From contig WHSU01000042.1 of assembly GCA_009379925.1 (NCBI GenBank), positions 1 through 32,019 on the forward strand: a DNA stretch of 32,019 nt, given 5' to 3'. This document shows, piece by piece, positions 7,419 through 15,056 of the stretch. The position numbers were made by a program, and so were the translations under genes. A model generated the notes under the pieces. The model saw only the letters and a program-made list of their open reading frames with translations, ran no database searches and had not been told where the DNA came from. Source of the DNA: Dehalococcoidia bacterium (lineage in GTDB: Bacteria > Chloroflexota > Dehalococcoidia > UBA2979). The first letter of the stretch is position 1. The number at the start of each line of letters is the position of its first letter.

Positions 7419-8993
7419 CTACTCGACGCCGGGCGACGACGCGAACGTGCCCGGGTGGCGGAACACCAGGTGTCGACGCCATGCCTCGGCAGGCTCGGGG
7501 AAGTCCGACCGGAAGTGCGCGCCGCGCGACTCCTCGCGACGCAGGGCCGCCTCGGCCGCCAGCCGGCCGCACGTGACGATCGAGCGCAGCTCGTAGCCGC
7601 GACGGTCGGTCGGTTCCGGCAGGGTCCCCGCCCAGCGGGCAAGTTGCACCGTCGCCTCGCGCAGCCCCTCGGCGTGGCGCACGATGCCGACGCGGTCCCA
7701 CGTCAGCTCGCGGACCTGCGTCGCTGTGGGTGGGGTGCCGTCGCCGCCCGGCGGCAGCAGCATCAGCGCATCCGCGGTGCGCGCGGGCGCCGGCGGCGCG
7801 GGGTCGGGTGGCGAATAGAGCCGCTCCACCATGCGATGCGCAAAGACGACGGTTTCGAGCAGGGAGTTGCTCGCCAGGCGGTTCGCGCCGTGGACGCCCG
7901 TGCACGCGGCCTCGCCGACCACGAAGAGCCCCGGCACCGTCGTCTCGCCCCACGTGTTCGTGCGCACGCCGCCCATCGTGTAGTGCGCCGCCGGCGAGAC
8001 CGGCACGCGGTCGGTCGACATGTCGATGCCCGCGGCGAGGCAGTGGCGGTAGATCTGCGGGAAGCGCGCGGCCAGCCAGGACCCGGAGCGGTCCGTGATG
8101 TCCAGCAGCACATGCGCCGAAGCGGACGCGGCCATCTCCCGATGGATCGCGCGCGCGACGATGTCCCGCGGCGCCAATTCGGCGCGGTCGTCGTACTTCG
8201 GCATGAAGCGTTCGCCCTGCGTGGTGAAGAGTTGCGCGCCTTCGCCTCGCACGGCCTCCGAGATCAGAAAGACCGGCTGCCCCGGCAGCACGAGGGCGGT
8301 GGGGTGGAACTGGGTGAACTCCATGTCCACCACCTCGGCGCCACTGGCGTAGGCCAGCGCCACACCGTCGCCCGTGGAGACATCGGGGTTCGTCGTCACG
8401 CGGTACATCTGCCCGGCGCCGCCCGTCGCGAGCACGACCGTCCCCGCCTCGTAGCGTCGATGCTCGCGGGCGGCCGTGTCGTACACCTCGATGGCGGCGG
8501 CGCGGCCGTCCTCCACGACGATTCGCTCGGCCAGTGTGTGTTCGAGGATCGTCACGTCGCGTCGTGCCAGCGAGGAGAGCGACAGCTCGATCTCCAACCC
8601 GGTGGAGTCGCCGCCGGCGTGCAGGATGCGGGACGCCGAGTGCGCCGCCTCGCGGCCGAGCGCCACCGCCCCGTCCGTCGCGTCGAAGCGCACGCCGTAG
8701 CGCACGAGGTCGGCGATGCGGTCCGCCGCTTCGTAGCAGAGGATGCGCGCCGCCTCCTCGTCGACCAGCCCTGCGCCCGCCTCGATGGTGTCGCGCAGGT
8801 GGTCGGCGGCCGAGTCGCCCGGCCCGACCGCCGCGGCGATGCCCCCCTGCGCGTGCCGCGTGCTCGCCTCGTCGATCGCGCCCTTCGTGACCACCAGCAC
8901 CGAGGCGCCACGCTCACGCGCCTGGATAGCGCAGTAGAGCCCGGCAATCCCGGACCCCACCACGACGAGGTCGAACGCGGCGTCCGAGGTCAC
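7419..8993 (-). CDS. nadB: L-aspartate oxidase
   Basis: Flavoprotein of 524 residues that oxidises L-aspartate to iminoaspartate, the substrate of quinolinate synthase. An FAD Rossmann motif VVVGSGIAGLYCA is at the N-terminus. STRHAQGGIAAAVGPGD is the conserved flavin/substrate loop. EFTQFHPTAL lies in the middle, and AHYTMGGVRTN with VGEAACTGVHGANRLASNS in the second half are diagnostic of the NadB/SdhA family. The GTG start overlaps the thioesterase TGA (GTGA), so the two are coupled. Its AGGAGG ribosome site comes from the edge of a GC-rich repeat inserted at the end of the thioesterase gene. Confidence 0.96.
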   Translation of the reverse strand: MTSDAAFDLVVVGSGIAGLYCAIQARERGASVLVVTKGAIDEASTRHAQGGIAAAVGPGDSAADHLRDTIEAGAGLVDEEAARILCYEAADRIADLVRYGVRFDATDGAVALGREAAHSASRILHAGGDSTGLEIELSLSSLARRDVTILEHTLAERIVVEDGRAAAIEVYDTAAREHRRYEAGTVVLATGGAGQMYRVTTNPDVSTGDGVALAYASGAEVVDMEFTQFHPTALVLPGQPVFLISEAVRGEGAQLFTTQGERFMPKYDDRAELAPRDIVARAIHREMAASASAHVLLDITDRSGSWLAARFPQIYRHCLAAGIDMSTDRVPVSPAAHYTMGGVRTNTWGETTVPGLFVVGEAACTGVHGANRLASNSLLETVVFAHRMVERLYSPPDPAPPAPARTADALMLLPPGGDGTPPTATQVRELTWDRVGIVRHAEGLREATVQLARWAGTLPEPTDRRGYELRSIVTCGRLAAEAALRREESRGAHFRSDFPEPAEAWRRHLVFRHPGTFASSPGVE

Positions 8994-9457
8994 GCTCGCC
9001 CCTCCTGCTCCCCCTCGCCCCCAGCGGGGGAGAGGGGGCCGGGGGGTGAGGGCTCGTAGCCCTGGATCGCCGCGACCACCGCGTCCCAGTCGTCCGGCGT
9101 CTCCGGGCGGCCCGTCGAGGCGTTCACGTACGCATAGCGGTGCTTGAACTGCGCCACGACCCGCCCGTCGCTGGCCGCCGCCACCTCGCACTCGAAGAGC
9201 AGGCGGCCCGGCTGCACCTCGGCGCAGCGCAGCCGCACGATGGCGGCGTCGTCCCAGCGCAGCGGCGAGCGGTAGCGCACCTCGGAATGCGACTGGAACC
9301 GCAGCACCTCGCGGTGGGAGGGCACGCCGGCCTCCCGGTCGTAGGCGTCGAGGGCGATCTCGGTCAGCGCCAGGAGCACGCCGCCATGCACGAAGGGGGT
9401 CCCACCGAAGCTGTCCGTGTGCCGCAGCGGCATCGTGGTCTCGAAGCGGTAGGTCAC
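8990..9457 (-). CDS. Hotdog-fold acyl-CoA thioesterase, first gene of nad operon
   Basis: Protein of 155 residues with the 4HBT hotdog pattern: an early strand, Asp15, FVHGGVLLALTEIALDAYD (His24 and Glu33 near the central helix), then the long strands SEVRYRSPLRWDDAAIV and GRLLFECEVAAASDG. Such proteins hydrolyse acyl-CoA thioesters; the substrate is unknown. The start is GTG 9457, with GAGGGG five bases before it and the long operator-like inverted repeat 16 bases upstream. The last 20 or so residues (Pro/Gly/Glu rich) are encoded by a GC-rich repeat and are not part of the hotdog domain. Finding a thioesterase leading an NAD operon is unusual. Confidence 0.8.
   Translation of the reverse strand: MTYRFETTMPLRHTDSFGGTPFVHGGVLLALTEIALDAYDREAGVPSHREVLRFQSHSEVRYRSPLRWDDAAIVRLRCAEVQPGRLLFECEVAAASDGRVVAQFKHRYAYVNASTGRPETPDDWDAVVAAIQGYEPSPPGPLSPAGGEGEQEGRA
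9003..9054. repeat. GC-rich hairpin repeat, copy 1
   Basis: A run beginning TCCTGCTCCCC and ending GGTGAGGGCT with a near-perfect internal stem (a C-rich arm, loop AGC, a G-rich arm, one mismatch). It shares both ends and its plan with copy 2 at 10340-10387. It lies inside the 3' end of the thioesterase gene and reaches the nadB ribosome site. Such elements are a familiar dispersed repeat in high-GC genomes and are often mistranslated as PSPPGPLSP-like peptides. Confidence 0.8.
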
Positions 9458-9472
9458 ACGCGCCCCTCGATG

Positions 9473-9518
9473 TTTGCGTACGCGGTACACAAAGTCGCGA
9501 TGTGCCACGAGACTACGC
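9473..9518 (-). promoter_or_regulatory. Probable NrtR operator of the thioesterase-nadB-nadC operon
   Basis: A long imperfect inverted repeat upstream of the thioesterase start. The left arm (9473-9495) matches the nadA site arm at 21 of 23 positions. The right arm (9500-9518) ends ACTACGC and mirrors the left arm imperfectly. The centre is one or two bases longer than in the nadA copy. Shared position, shared sequence and shared pathway make it a regulatory site; assignment to NrtR is inference from the regulator at 21192-21830. Confidence 0.7.
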
Positions 9519-9571
9519 GCGCGCACGAGGAGGGTCAACGGACGTGGGGCGAGCGCGCCTATACTGCCGGT

Positions 9572-10293
9572 GTGATGCGGGTCCCCAGTCTGTTCGGCCT
9601 CGTGATCCTCGGCGCCGCCGTCCTCGGCGCGTGCGACGGCAACGTGGACGCCCCACCGCCAGGCACCGTGCTGCTCGTCGACGGCCAGCCGGTGACCGCT
9701 GAGGACCTGCGCATCGCCACGGTGGCGGCACGGCTGAACGTCGAGTGGATGCGGACAGAGGGGCTGCGCCTCGCGGAGCTGGCAGGGGACGACCCGGAAT
9801 CGTACGCCGCACACGCGGACTTCCTCGAGGGTCGGGCTACGAGACCGTCGGGCTGGCGGGGCTCATCCAGCGGGAGACGTTCTATGTCGCGGCGCTCGAG
9901 CGAGGACATGCGCCGACCCAGGAGCAGGTGGATGCTTACGTCAGCGAGCAGCGCCGGCTATACGAAGCAGCCCTCGACCAGGGCACCATCGACGAACAGT
10001 CTTTGCAGTGGCAGAAGATCACACTCGGGCGCAGCGAAGGGGAGTACTGGACGGCGCGCGCGCCAGACCTCGCACGCCGGTCGCTCGCATCTGAAGCGCT
10101 GACCGAGCAGATGCAGCGTTCAGGCGAAGCAGAGAGCCCCGAAGACTTCGGCAAGTACCAGATATCGCTGGTCCAGGACGCTTCGGTCGAGATCGTGGAC
10201 CGGGACGCCATCTCCGAAGCGGACATCGAGGCAGCCGTCGGGTGGTTCGGCCGCTTCACTGAGTGGCTGCGGGATCGGCAGGCCGTCTCGTAG
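9572..10293 (+). pseudogene. SurA-like lipoprotein, frameshifted
   Basis: The frame from 9572 encodes a signal peptide with lipobox LGAC, then VLLVDGQPVTAEDLRIATVAARLN, the pattern that opens SurA/PrsA-type foldase and parvulin-like proteins. The frame breaks at the GGG at 9829-9831 and continues one frame over as GSGYETVGLAGLIQRETF to a stop at 10293. Adding one G there restores a protein of about 240 residues with a helical body and no obvious parvulin catalytic domain. Either a recent mutation or a sequence error. TATACT (9560-9565) ends exactly 6 nt before GTG 9572, suggesting a leaderless transcript. The gene is convergent with nadA. Confidence 0.7.
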
Positions 10294-10339
10294 TCCGCGG
10301 CGGGCGCAGCACGCTGCGCCCCTACAAAGATGACCACCT

Positions 10340-10387
10340 TCCTGCTCCCCTCTCCCACCGCGTGGGAGAGGGGTTGGGGTGAGGGCT
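10340..10387. repeat. GC-rich hairpin repeat, copy 2
   Basis: Second copy of the element at 9003-9054, with the same TCCTGCTCCCC and GGTGAGGGCT ends. It holds a perfect 12-bp stem (CCCCTCTCCCAC, 10347-10358, with 10362-10373) and a 3-nt loop. It lies between the convergent lipoprotein and nadA genes, and its last bases overlap the nadA stop codon. It could act as a two-way terminator for both. Confidence 0.8.
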
Positions 10388-11615
10388 AGCGCAGCGCCAG
10401 CATTCGCTCCAACGCCACCTTCGCGTGCACCTTCTGCTCCGCCGGGACATCGATGCGGTTGACCACCTGGCCGTCGAGCAGGGACTCCATGACCCACGCG
10501 AGGTAGGCGGGGTGCACTCGGTACATGGTGCTGCACGGGCAGACCACCGGGTCGAGGCCGAAGATTGTCTTGTCCGGATGCTCCTTCGCGAGGCGGGAGA
10601 CGAGGTTGATCTCCGTCCCCACCGCGATCACGGCGCCCGCCGGCGCGTCCGCCACGTACTTCGCGATGTAGGAGGTCGAGCCGTTGGCGTCGGCGGCCTG
10701 CACCACGTCGAAGCGGCACTCCGGGTGGACCACCACCTTCACGTCCGGATAGCGCTCGCGCGCCGCCTCGATCTGGGTCACCGAGAAGCGCTGGTGCACC
10801 GAGCAGTGGCCCTGCCAGAGGATGATGCGCGAGCGCTCGAGCTCCTCCGGCGTGCGCCCGCCGAGGTTGCCCGCCGGCTGCCGCCAGTCCCACAGCACCA
10901 TCTCGTCCAGCGGGATGTCCATCTTGTGGCCGGTGTTGCGGCCCAGGTGTTGGTCCGGGAAGAAGAAGACGCGCTTGCCGCGCTCGAAGGCCCACTCCAG
11001 CACCTTCGTAGCGTTCGAGGAGGTGCAGACCACCCCGCCGTGCTCGCCGCAGAAGGCCTTCAGCGAGGCCGCCGAGTTCATGTAAGTGACGGGGATGATG
11101 TCCTCCGTGCTGCCGAAGAGGTCCTCCAGCTCGCGCCAGGCCGTGTAGACGTCCGGCGCCGCCGCCATGTCGGCCATCGAGCAGCCGGCCTCGATGTTCG
11201 GGAGGATCACGGCCTGGTGGTCGGCGGAGAGGATGTCCGCGGCCTCCGCCATGAAGTGCACGCCACAGAAGACGATGTACTTGCTTTCCGGCCGCTCCGC
11301 CGCGAACTGCGCGAGGGCGAACGAGTCACCTCGGTCGTCGGCAAACTGGATGATGTCCTCGCGCTGGTAGTGGTGGCCCAGGATGACCACGTCCTCGCCC
11401 AGCGTCTCGCGCGCCGAGCGGATGCGGCGGCTCAGCTCGCCGGTGTCCATGTCCCAGTAGCGCTCGGGGATCGCGCTCTGCCATGAGCCGAAGGCGACCT
11501 CCTCCCGCAGCGGGACGGTCTCGATGCCCGTGTCGGTCTCGCACTGGAGCTGGCCGATGGGGTAGTAGGGGTTCGGCTTCGGCGCCGTCTGGCTGCCGGT
11601 GCGGGCGCTGGTCAC
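10386..11615 (-). CDS. nadA: Quinolinate synthase
   Basis: Iron-sulfur enzyme of 409 residues that condenses iminoaspartate with dihydroxyacetone phosphate to quinolinate, between NadB and NadC. It has ILGHHYQRED, DSFALAQFAAE, CGVHFMAEAADIL, the first cluster cysteine in IEAGCSMADM, then YMNSAASLKAFCGEHGG, CTSSNATKVL and PDQHLGRNT. The other two cluster cysteines lie in GHCSVHQ and in CPCSTMYR. GTG 11615 is chosen because GGAGGG lies eight bases before it. A longer frame back to TTG 11654 would run into the operator and is rejected. It is transcribed alone, under a site shared with the nadB operon. Confidence 0.96.
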   Translation of the reverse strand: MTSARTGSQTAPKPNPYYPIGQLQCETDTGIETVPLREEVAFGSWQSAIPERYWDMDTGELSRRIRSARETLGEDVVILGHHYQREDIIQFADDRGDSFALAQFAAERPESKYIVFCGVHFMAEAADILSADHQAVILPNIEAGCSMADMAAAPDVYTAWRELEDLFGSTEDIIPVTYMNSAASLKAFCGEHGGVVCTSSNATKVLEWAFERGKRVFFFPDQHLGRNTGHKMDIPLDEMVLWDWRQPAGNLGGRTPEELERSRIILWQGHCSVHQRFSVTQIEAARERYPDVKVVVHPECRFDVVQAADANGSTSYIAKYVADAPAGAVIAVGTEINLVSRLAKEHPDKTIFGLDPVVCPCSTMYRVHPAYLAWVMESLLDGQVVNRIDVPAEQKVHAKVALERMLALR

Positions 11616-11635
11616 GTCGCGCTTCCCTCCTGACT

Positions 11636-11679
11636 TTGCGTACTCGATACACAAAGTGCTATGTGTCGAGAGTACGCAA
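11636..11679 (-). promoter_or_regulatory. Probable NrtR operator of nadA
   Basis: Two 21-nt arms in inverted orientation around a 2-nt centre: left 11636-11656, right 11659-11679. Each arm reads TTGCGTACTC inward from the outside, then a CACA core. Arms match at about 17 of 22 positions. It sits 21 bases upstream of the nadA GTG and is nearly the same as the site before the thioesterase-nadB operon. The outer half-site ATGTGTCGAGAGT recurs with one change at the nrtR start. Confidence 0.75.
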
Positions 11680-11737
11680 CCAACCGAGGGGTGTCAATGC
11701 GCGTTTTGGAAGGGTTAACGAGCCCCGGTCGCGGGCC

Positions 11738-12238
11738 CTAGTCGCCGATGCCGTCCTCCGGCACCCAGCCCAACCGCCCACCGAGGTCGCCGACGAACCG
11801 GATCTCGGGGTGCCCGAGCAGCTGGCGGACGGCGTTCACCTCGCCGGCGTGGAACCAGGTGTGCAGCGTCGCCCGCGCGAGGAAGTGGCTCACGTTCTCG
11901 CTTCGTAGCTCGGGCGGCGTCCGGAGCATCGCGGCGTCGTCCGCACGCTCGAGCCAGCCGAGGTCGCGCGTCGCCTCGTCGAACAGCGCCAGCGCCGCCG
12001 CATACTCGGGCGGCGTGCCGTCGCGCGGCGGGTTGCGGTTCTCGAAGGGCAGGCCCTGCACCGCCAGCCCCACGTTGTGCCAGTGAGCACCGATGTGCTG
12101 CACGCTCCACGAGATGGCGTTCATCTGCGTGCCGTCGGCCTTCTCGGCGCGCCACACGCCCTCATCGGCCGTCACGCCCTCGAGCCCCCGCCGGAACTCG
12201 TCGATAGCAAAGCTCGCCAGCTCGCTCGTGCGGTACAT
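11738..12238 (-). CDS. DinB-like four-helix metal-binding protein
   Basis: Protein of 166 residues with the DinB/YfiT fold pattern: long helices and a three-histidine metal site in VQHIGAHW (His48) and LHTWFHAGE (His126 and His130). It opens MYRTSELASFAIDEFRR and has the WRAEKADGTQMNAISW segment between the first two helices. Members include thiol-S-transferases and stress-induced proteins; the reaction here is unknown. The ATG at 12238 begins the conserved part; an upstream in-frame GTG is possible. It lies upstream of nadA on the same strand, with the nadA operator in the gap, so the two are probably separate transcripts. Confidence 0.7.
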   Translation of the reverse strand: MYRTSELASFAIDEFRRGLEGVTADEGVWRAEKADGTQMNAISWSVQHIGAHWHNVGLAVQGLPFENRNPPRDGTPPEYAAALALFDEATRDLGWLERADDAAMLRTPPELRSENVSHFLARATLHTWFHAGEVNAVRQLLGHPEIRFVGDLGGRLGWVPEDGIGD

Positions 12239-12337
12239 CGCGCCTCGATTCCCACCGTCCACGTCCGGATCCGCGCCCGCCGGGCGGCGGGCTGCGTCAT
12301 ACTCGCACAACGACATACGACTCGCAGAGGGAGCAGG

Positions 12338-12886
12338 ATGCCCGTACCGCGTCTACATCGACCGATGATCCCGCCCGGGTGCGCCGCCCTCGCGGCCGTT
12401 GCCCTCGCATTCGCCCTCGGCTGCTCCACCGATGGGCAGGACGACCCGAGGCCCCATATCGCCGTATGCGGGAGCGAGGAGCCTTGTTCTCAAGGCGGAG
12501 AAGTCTCTCTCGAGGTGGTGCAGGGACGGCTGGCCCAGTTCCCGCCGCGGCCGGCCCATCGGACTGCCGCATACCCGGGTGAGGACATTGAGGTGAGCGC
12601 GGAGGGCTTCGACGATGAAGCAAACGCGCGGCTCTTCTCAACGCTCCCGGCGCTCGACGGCCTCCGCTTCGAGTCTGACGGTGATGGGACTGTCGCATTC
12701 ACGCTGTCGATTCCCGACGACGCTCCCGGCGGGCCTCACTACTTCATTGTTGCACGGCAGGCTGCCGGGTCGTGGGAGCCCGTAGGCGCCTTCGCGGTCG
12801 CCGTCATCGCGCCGGGCGCCGACGAGCGGGCGTTCGGCGACCTCGTGTTTGAGGTGCTGCAGGCGCCGGTCGACGCGGCGGATTAG
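12338..12886 (+). CDS. Predicted lipoprotein (first of a pair)
   Basis: Protein of 182 residues with a positively charged N-terminus, a hydrophobic stretch (about 14-27) and a lipobox ALGC, so it should be anchored outside the membrane. The mature part carries a Cys-x6-Cys pair (VCGSEEPC) and then beta-rich sequence. It ends with strands such as DGTVAFTLSIPDDAPGG and HYFIVARQ, resembling an immunoglobulin-like domain. No family recognised. The ATG has AGAGGGAGCAGG just before it. The gene ends three bases before the next lipoprotein gene, so the two are co-transcribed. Confidence 0.6.
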   Translation: MPVPRLHRPMIPPGCAALAAVALAFALGCSTDGQDDPRPHIAVCGSEEPCSQGGEVSLEVVQGRLAQFPPRPAHRTAAYPGEDIEVSAEGFDDEANARLFSTLPALDGLRFESDGDGTVAFTLSIPDDAPGGPHYFIVARQAAGSWEPVGAFAVAVIAPGADERAFGDLVFEVLQAPVDAAD

Positions 12887-12889
12887 TCG

Positions 12890-13615
12890 GTGCGCTCGGC
12901 GCGTGCGCAATCAACGATCGCCGAGGTCGCCCAGTTGCTGTTGGGCGGCCTCCGGCTTCTTGTGCTTCGTGGGGCGCTACTCATCGGTCTGTTCGTCGGC
13001 CTGGGCTGTGCGGACACAGGCGGGGATATCGCTCAGCCAACATTGGACGATGTGTCACTCAGTGAGCGCGCCGGAGAGATGGTTAAAGTGTGGGTCGCCG
13101 AAGGATCTCCGGGCGGGGGCGAGTGCGCCGAGCTGCTCCCGTACATGACCGGGCCAGCGGACGCTGGTGCGCACCCGTCAGCGTGCCGGGTTGCGGGTGC
13201 GAACTGGGACTTCTACCGGTTCTCAGCGTCGCGCGACGGCGCGCTGTTCCTGACTCGCGTCGGAGTCAACGTACTGTACGCGGACCCGGCGCGCGTTGCG
13301 GGTTCCGAGGGTGTCCCGGCCGCGGTACATCCGCTTTGTCGCGACCATCTGAACAGCATCCTGACGACAATGCCGCCGACGGATGGGTCGGTCGTTAGCA
13401 AATGCTGGGTAGAGGTATCAGTGAGGTCAGCGGGACCAGAGGAGATCGACGTGATCGAGGTCTGGACACAGATCCCGGAGCAACTCCGGGACCGCCCAGC
13501 CGCAAGATTGATGTACTGTGATGATATGTCGCGATTCCGGACCCGACCGAGAATCGACGATGTCTCGCTCGGGGGCTGCCAGCTCCGGACACTCTCGCAT
13601 CCCGGTGCGCGATGA
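12890..13615 (+). CDS. Predicted lipoprotein (second of a pair)
   Basis: Protein of 241 residues, unrecognised family. It starts at GTG 12890, three bases after the previous stop. The N-terminus holds about 25 hydrophobic residues ending in lipobox GLGC. The mature protein has about seven further cysteines spread evenly (GECAEL, SACRVAG, PLCRDHL, SKCWVEV, MYCDDM, GGCQLRT), which suggests disulfides outside the cell. Codon use looks less GC-biased than in the neighbours. It is convergent with the MFS gene, with 12 bases between stops. Confidence 0.6.
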   Translation: MRSARAQSTIAEVAQLLLGGLRLLVLRGALLIGLFVGLGCADTGGDIAQPTLDDVSLSERAGEMVKVWVAEGSPGGGECAELLPYMTGPADAGAHPSACRVAGANWDFYRFSASRDGALFLTRVGVNVLYADPARVAGSEGVPAAVHPLCRDHLNSILTTMPPTDGSVVSKCWVEVSVRSAGPEEIDVIEVWTQIPEQLRDRPAARLMYCDDMSRFRTRPRIDDVSLGGCQLRTLSHPGAR

Positions 13616-13627
13616 CGGTCCCCGGCC

Positions 13628-14974
13628 TCACCCCGGTGCCTCGTCCCGCACCGCCCGTGCTTGGTCACCGCCATTCGCCGCAACCGGCCGCGCAAGCACC
13701 ACCGCCCCCGCCGCGACGTACGTCACCACGGCCGTGACCGTGAACGGCACCGTATAGCCGCCGGTCTGGTCCTCGAGCCAGCCGACGGCGAAGGGGCCGA
13801 GGCCGCTGCCGGTCTGGCCGGCCAGCGCGACCAGGCCGAAGACGGTGCCGAACGACACCATGCCGAAGATCTCGCCCACCAGCAGCGACTGCATCATGTA
13901 CACGTTGCCGATGGTGAAGCCGAACACCAGCGTCAGCAGGTACGTCGCCCACACGCTGTCGACGTGTAGCACCAGCAGCACGGACGTCCCCTGGACCGCG
14001 AACAGCGCCACGGTCAGCCATCGCTTGTCCACCGCGTCGGCGAAGAAGCCCACGGCGAGGCGCGCCACGATGCTGCCGAAGGCGGTCGTGGAGAGCGCGA
14101 AGGCGGCGGCGCTGCGTGAGCCGAGGCGGTCCTCCAGGAACGAGATCTGGTGTAGCACGAACCCCGTCTGCGCCATCAGCACCAGTACAAAGGCCACCAG
14201 CACGCCCCAGAACGAGACGCTGTGCAGCACCTCGCGCATCGTCCATTCCCGGCGCTGCGCCGCCTCGGACAGCGCGCCTCGAGGGTCAGGCGGGGGCTCG
14301 TCGAGGTCGCCGTCCGGGCGCAGGCCGAGGTCGCGCGGGTCGAAGGCGAGCACGAGGTAGACGACGGGCAGCGCGACGGCAGCGACCACGATGCCGAAAC
14401 CGAGCGAGGCGACTCGCAACCCGCCCACCTCGACGAGCCACGCGAGGAAGGGCGTCAGCACGACGCCGCCCAGGGAGATGCCGGTGGCGGAGACGCTCAT
14501 CGCCCGCGCGCGGCGTCGCACGAACCACCTCGTCATGATCGCGTTGACGGCGACGCCCGCCGCCATACCGAAGCCGAGCGCGAGCACGGCGTACACGGCG
14601 TACAACTGCCACAGTTGCTGCACGAAACCGATCATCGAGGCGCCGACCGCGATCAGGGTGAAGCCGAGCGGCATCAGCCGCATCGGTCCGTGCCGGTCGA
14701 TGTAAGGGCCGAACAGCGCGCCGGCGATTCCGGACAGCGCGAAATAGAGCCCGGTCGCACCACTCACGGCGCTGTTCGACCAGCCGTGCTCCTCCTGCAA
14801 CGGGTCGAGGTAGACCGCGAGTCCGTAGTAGCCCGCCCCCGCGCCGACAAACATCACCACCGAGCACCCGATGGCGATGTACCAGCCGTAGAACCAGCGG
14901 TCGGGCAGCACCCGCGCCGCCGGCGGCGGGCGTCGCACGGTCACCTCGGCGGGTGAGGCCGTCTCGGTCTGCAT
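13628..14974 (-). CDS. MFS transporter (oxalate/formate or monocarboxylate type)
   Basis: Protein of 448 residues with twelve predicted membrane helices in two sets of six, split by a charged loop rich in Pro and Asp (about residues 215-250). FYGWYIAIGCSVVMFVGAG at the first helix and GPYIDRHGPMRLM (the MFS A-motif position between helices 2 and 3) fit the monocarboxylate/oxalate-formate antiporter-like branch. GFFADAVDKRW is the matching loop in the second half. Substrate unknown, probably a small organic anion. ATG 14974 begins a soluble tail of about 25 residues; no clear ribosome site. A perfect 18-bp palindrome sits 12 bases upstream. Confidence 0.85.
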   Translation of the reverse strand: MQTETASPAEVTVRRPPPAARVLPDRWFYGWYIAIGCSVVMFVGAGAGYYGLAVYLDPLQEEHGWSNSAVSGATGLYFALSGIAGALFGPYIDRHGPMRLMPLGFTLIAVGASMIGFVQQLWQLYAVYAVLALGFGMAAGVAVNAIMTRWFVRRRARAMSVSATGISLGGVVLTPFLAWLVEVGGLRVASLGFGIVVAAVALPVVYLVLAFDPRDLGLRPDGDLDEPPPDPRGALSEAAQRREWTMREVLHSVSFWGVLVAFVLVLMAQTGFVLHQISFLEDRLGSRSAAAFALSTTAFGSIVARLAVGFFADAVDKRWLTVALFAVQGTSVLLVLHVDSVWATYLLTLVFGFTIGNVYMMQSLLVGEIFGMVSFGTVFGLVALAGQTGSGLGPFAVGWLEDQTGGYTVPFTVTAVVTYVAAGAVVLARPVAANGGDQARAVRDEAPG

Positions 14975-14986
14975 GACAGAGCACGA

Positions 14987-15004
14987 TGCCACATCGATGT
15001 GGCA
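14987..15004 (-). promoter_or_regulatory. Perfect 18-bp palindrome before the MFS gene
   Basis: TGCCACATCGATGTGGCA is a perfect palindrome, 12 bases upstream of the MFS start codon and inside the 82-base gap after the preceding minus-strand gene. Position and symmetry suit a dimeric repressor site. No regulator gene is adjacent. Confidence 0.5.
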
Positions 15005-15056
15005 CGGGCATCGATGCGGATGGGGACGACGGGGGACGGGTCTCGGTGCGCCTCGG

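Noticed and set aside
6375..9059. An 894-codon open frame on the plus strand opposite nadC and nadB
   Set aside because: It is Arg/His/Ala rich with no domain, and the opposite strand carries clear NadB and NadC. It is a high-GC antisense shadow.
10386..11654. A longer nadA starting at TTG 11654
   Set aside because: It would place the first codons inside the operator and has no ribosome site; GTG 11615 has GGAGGG at the right distance.
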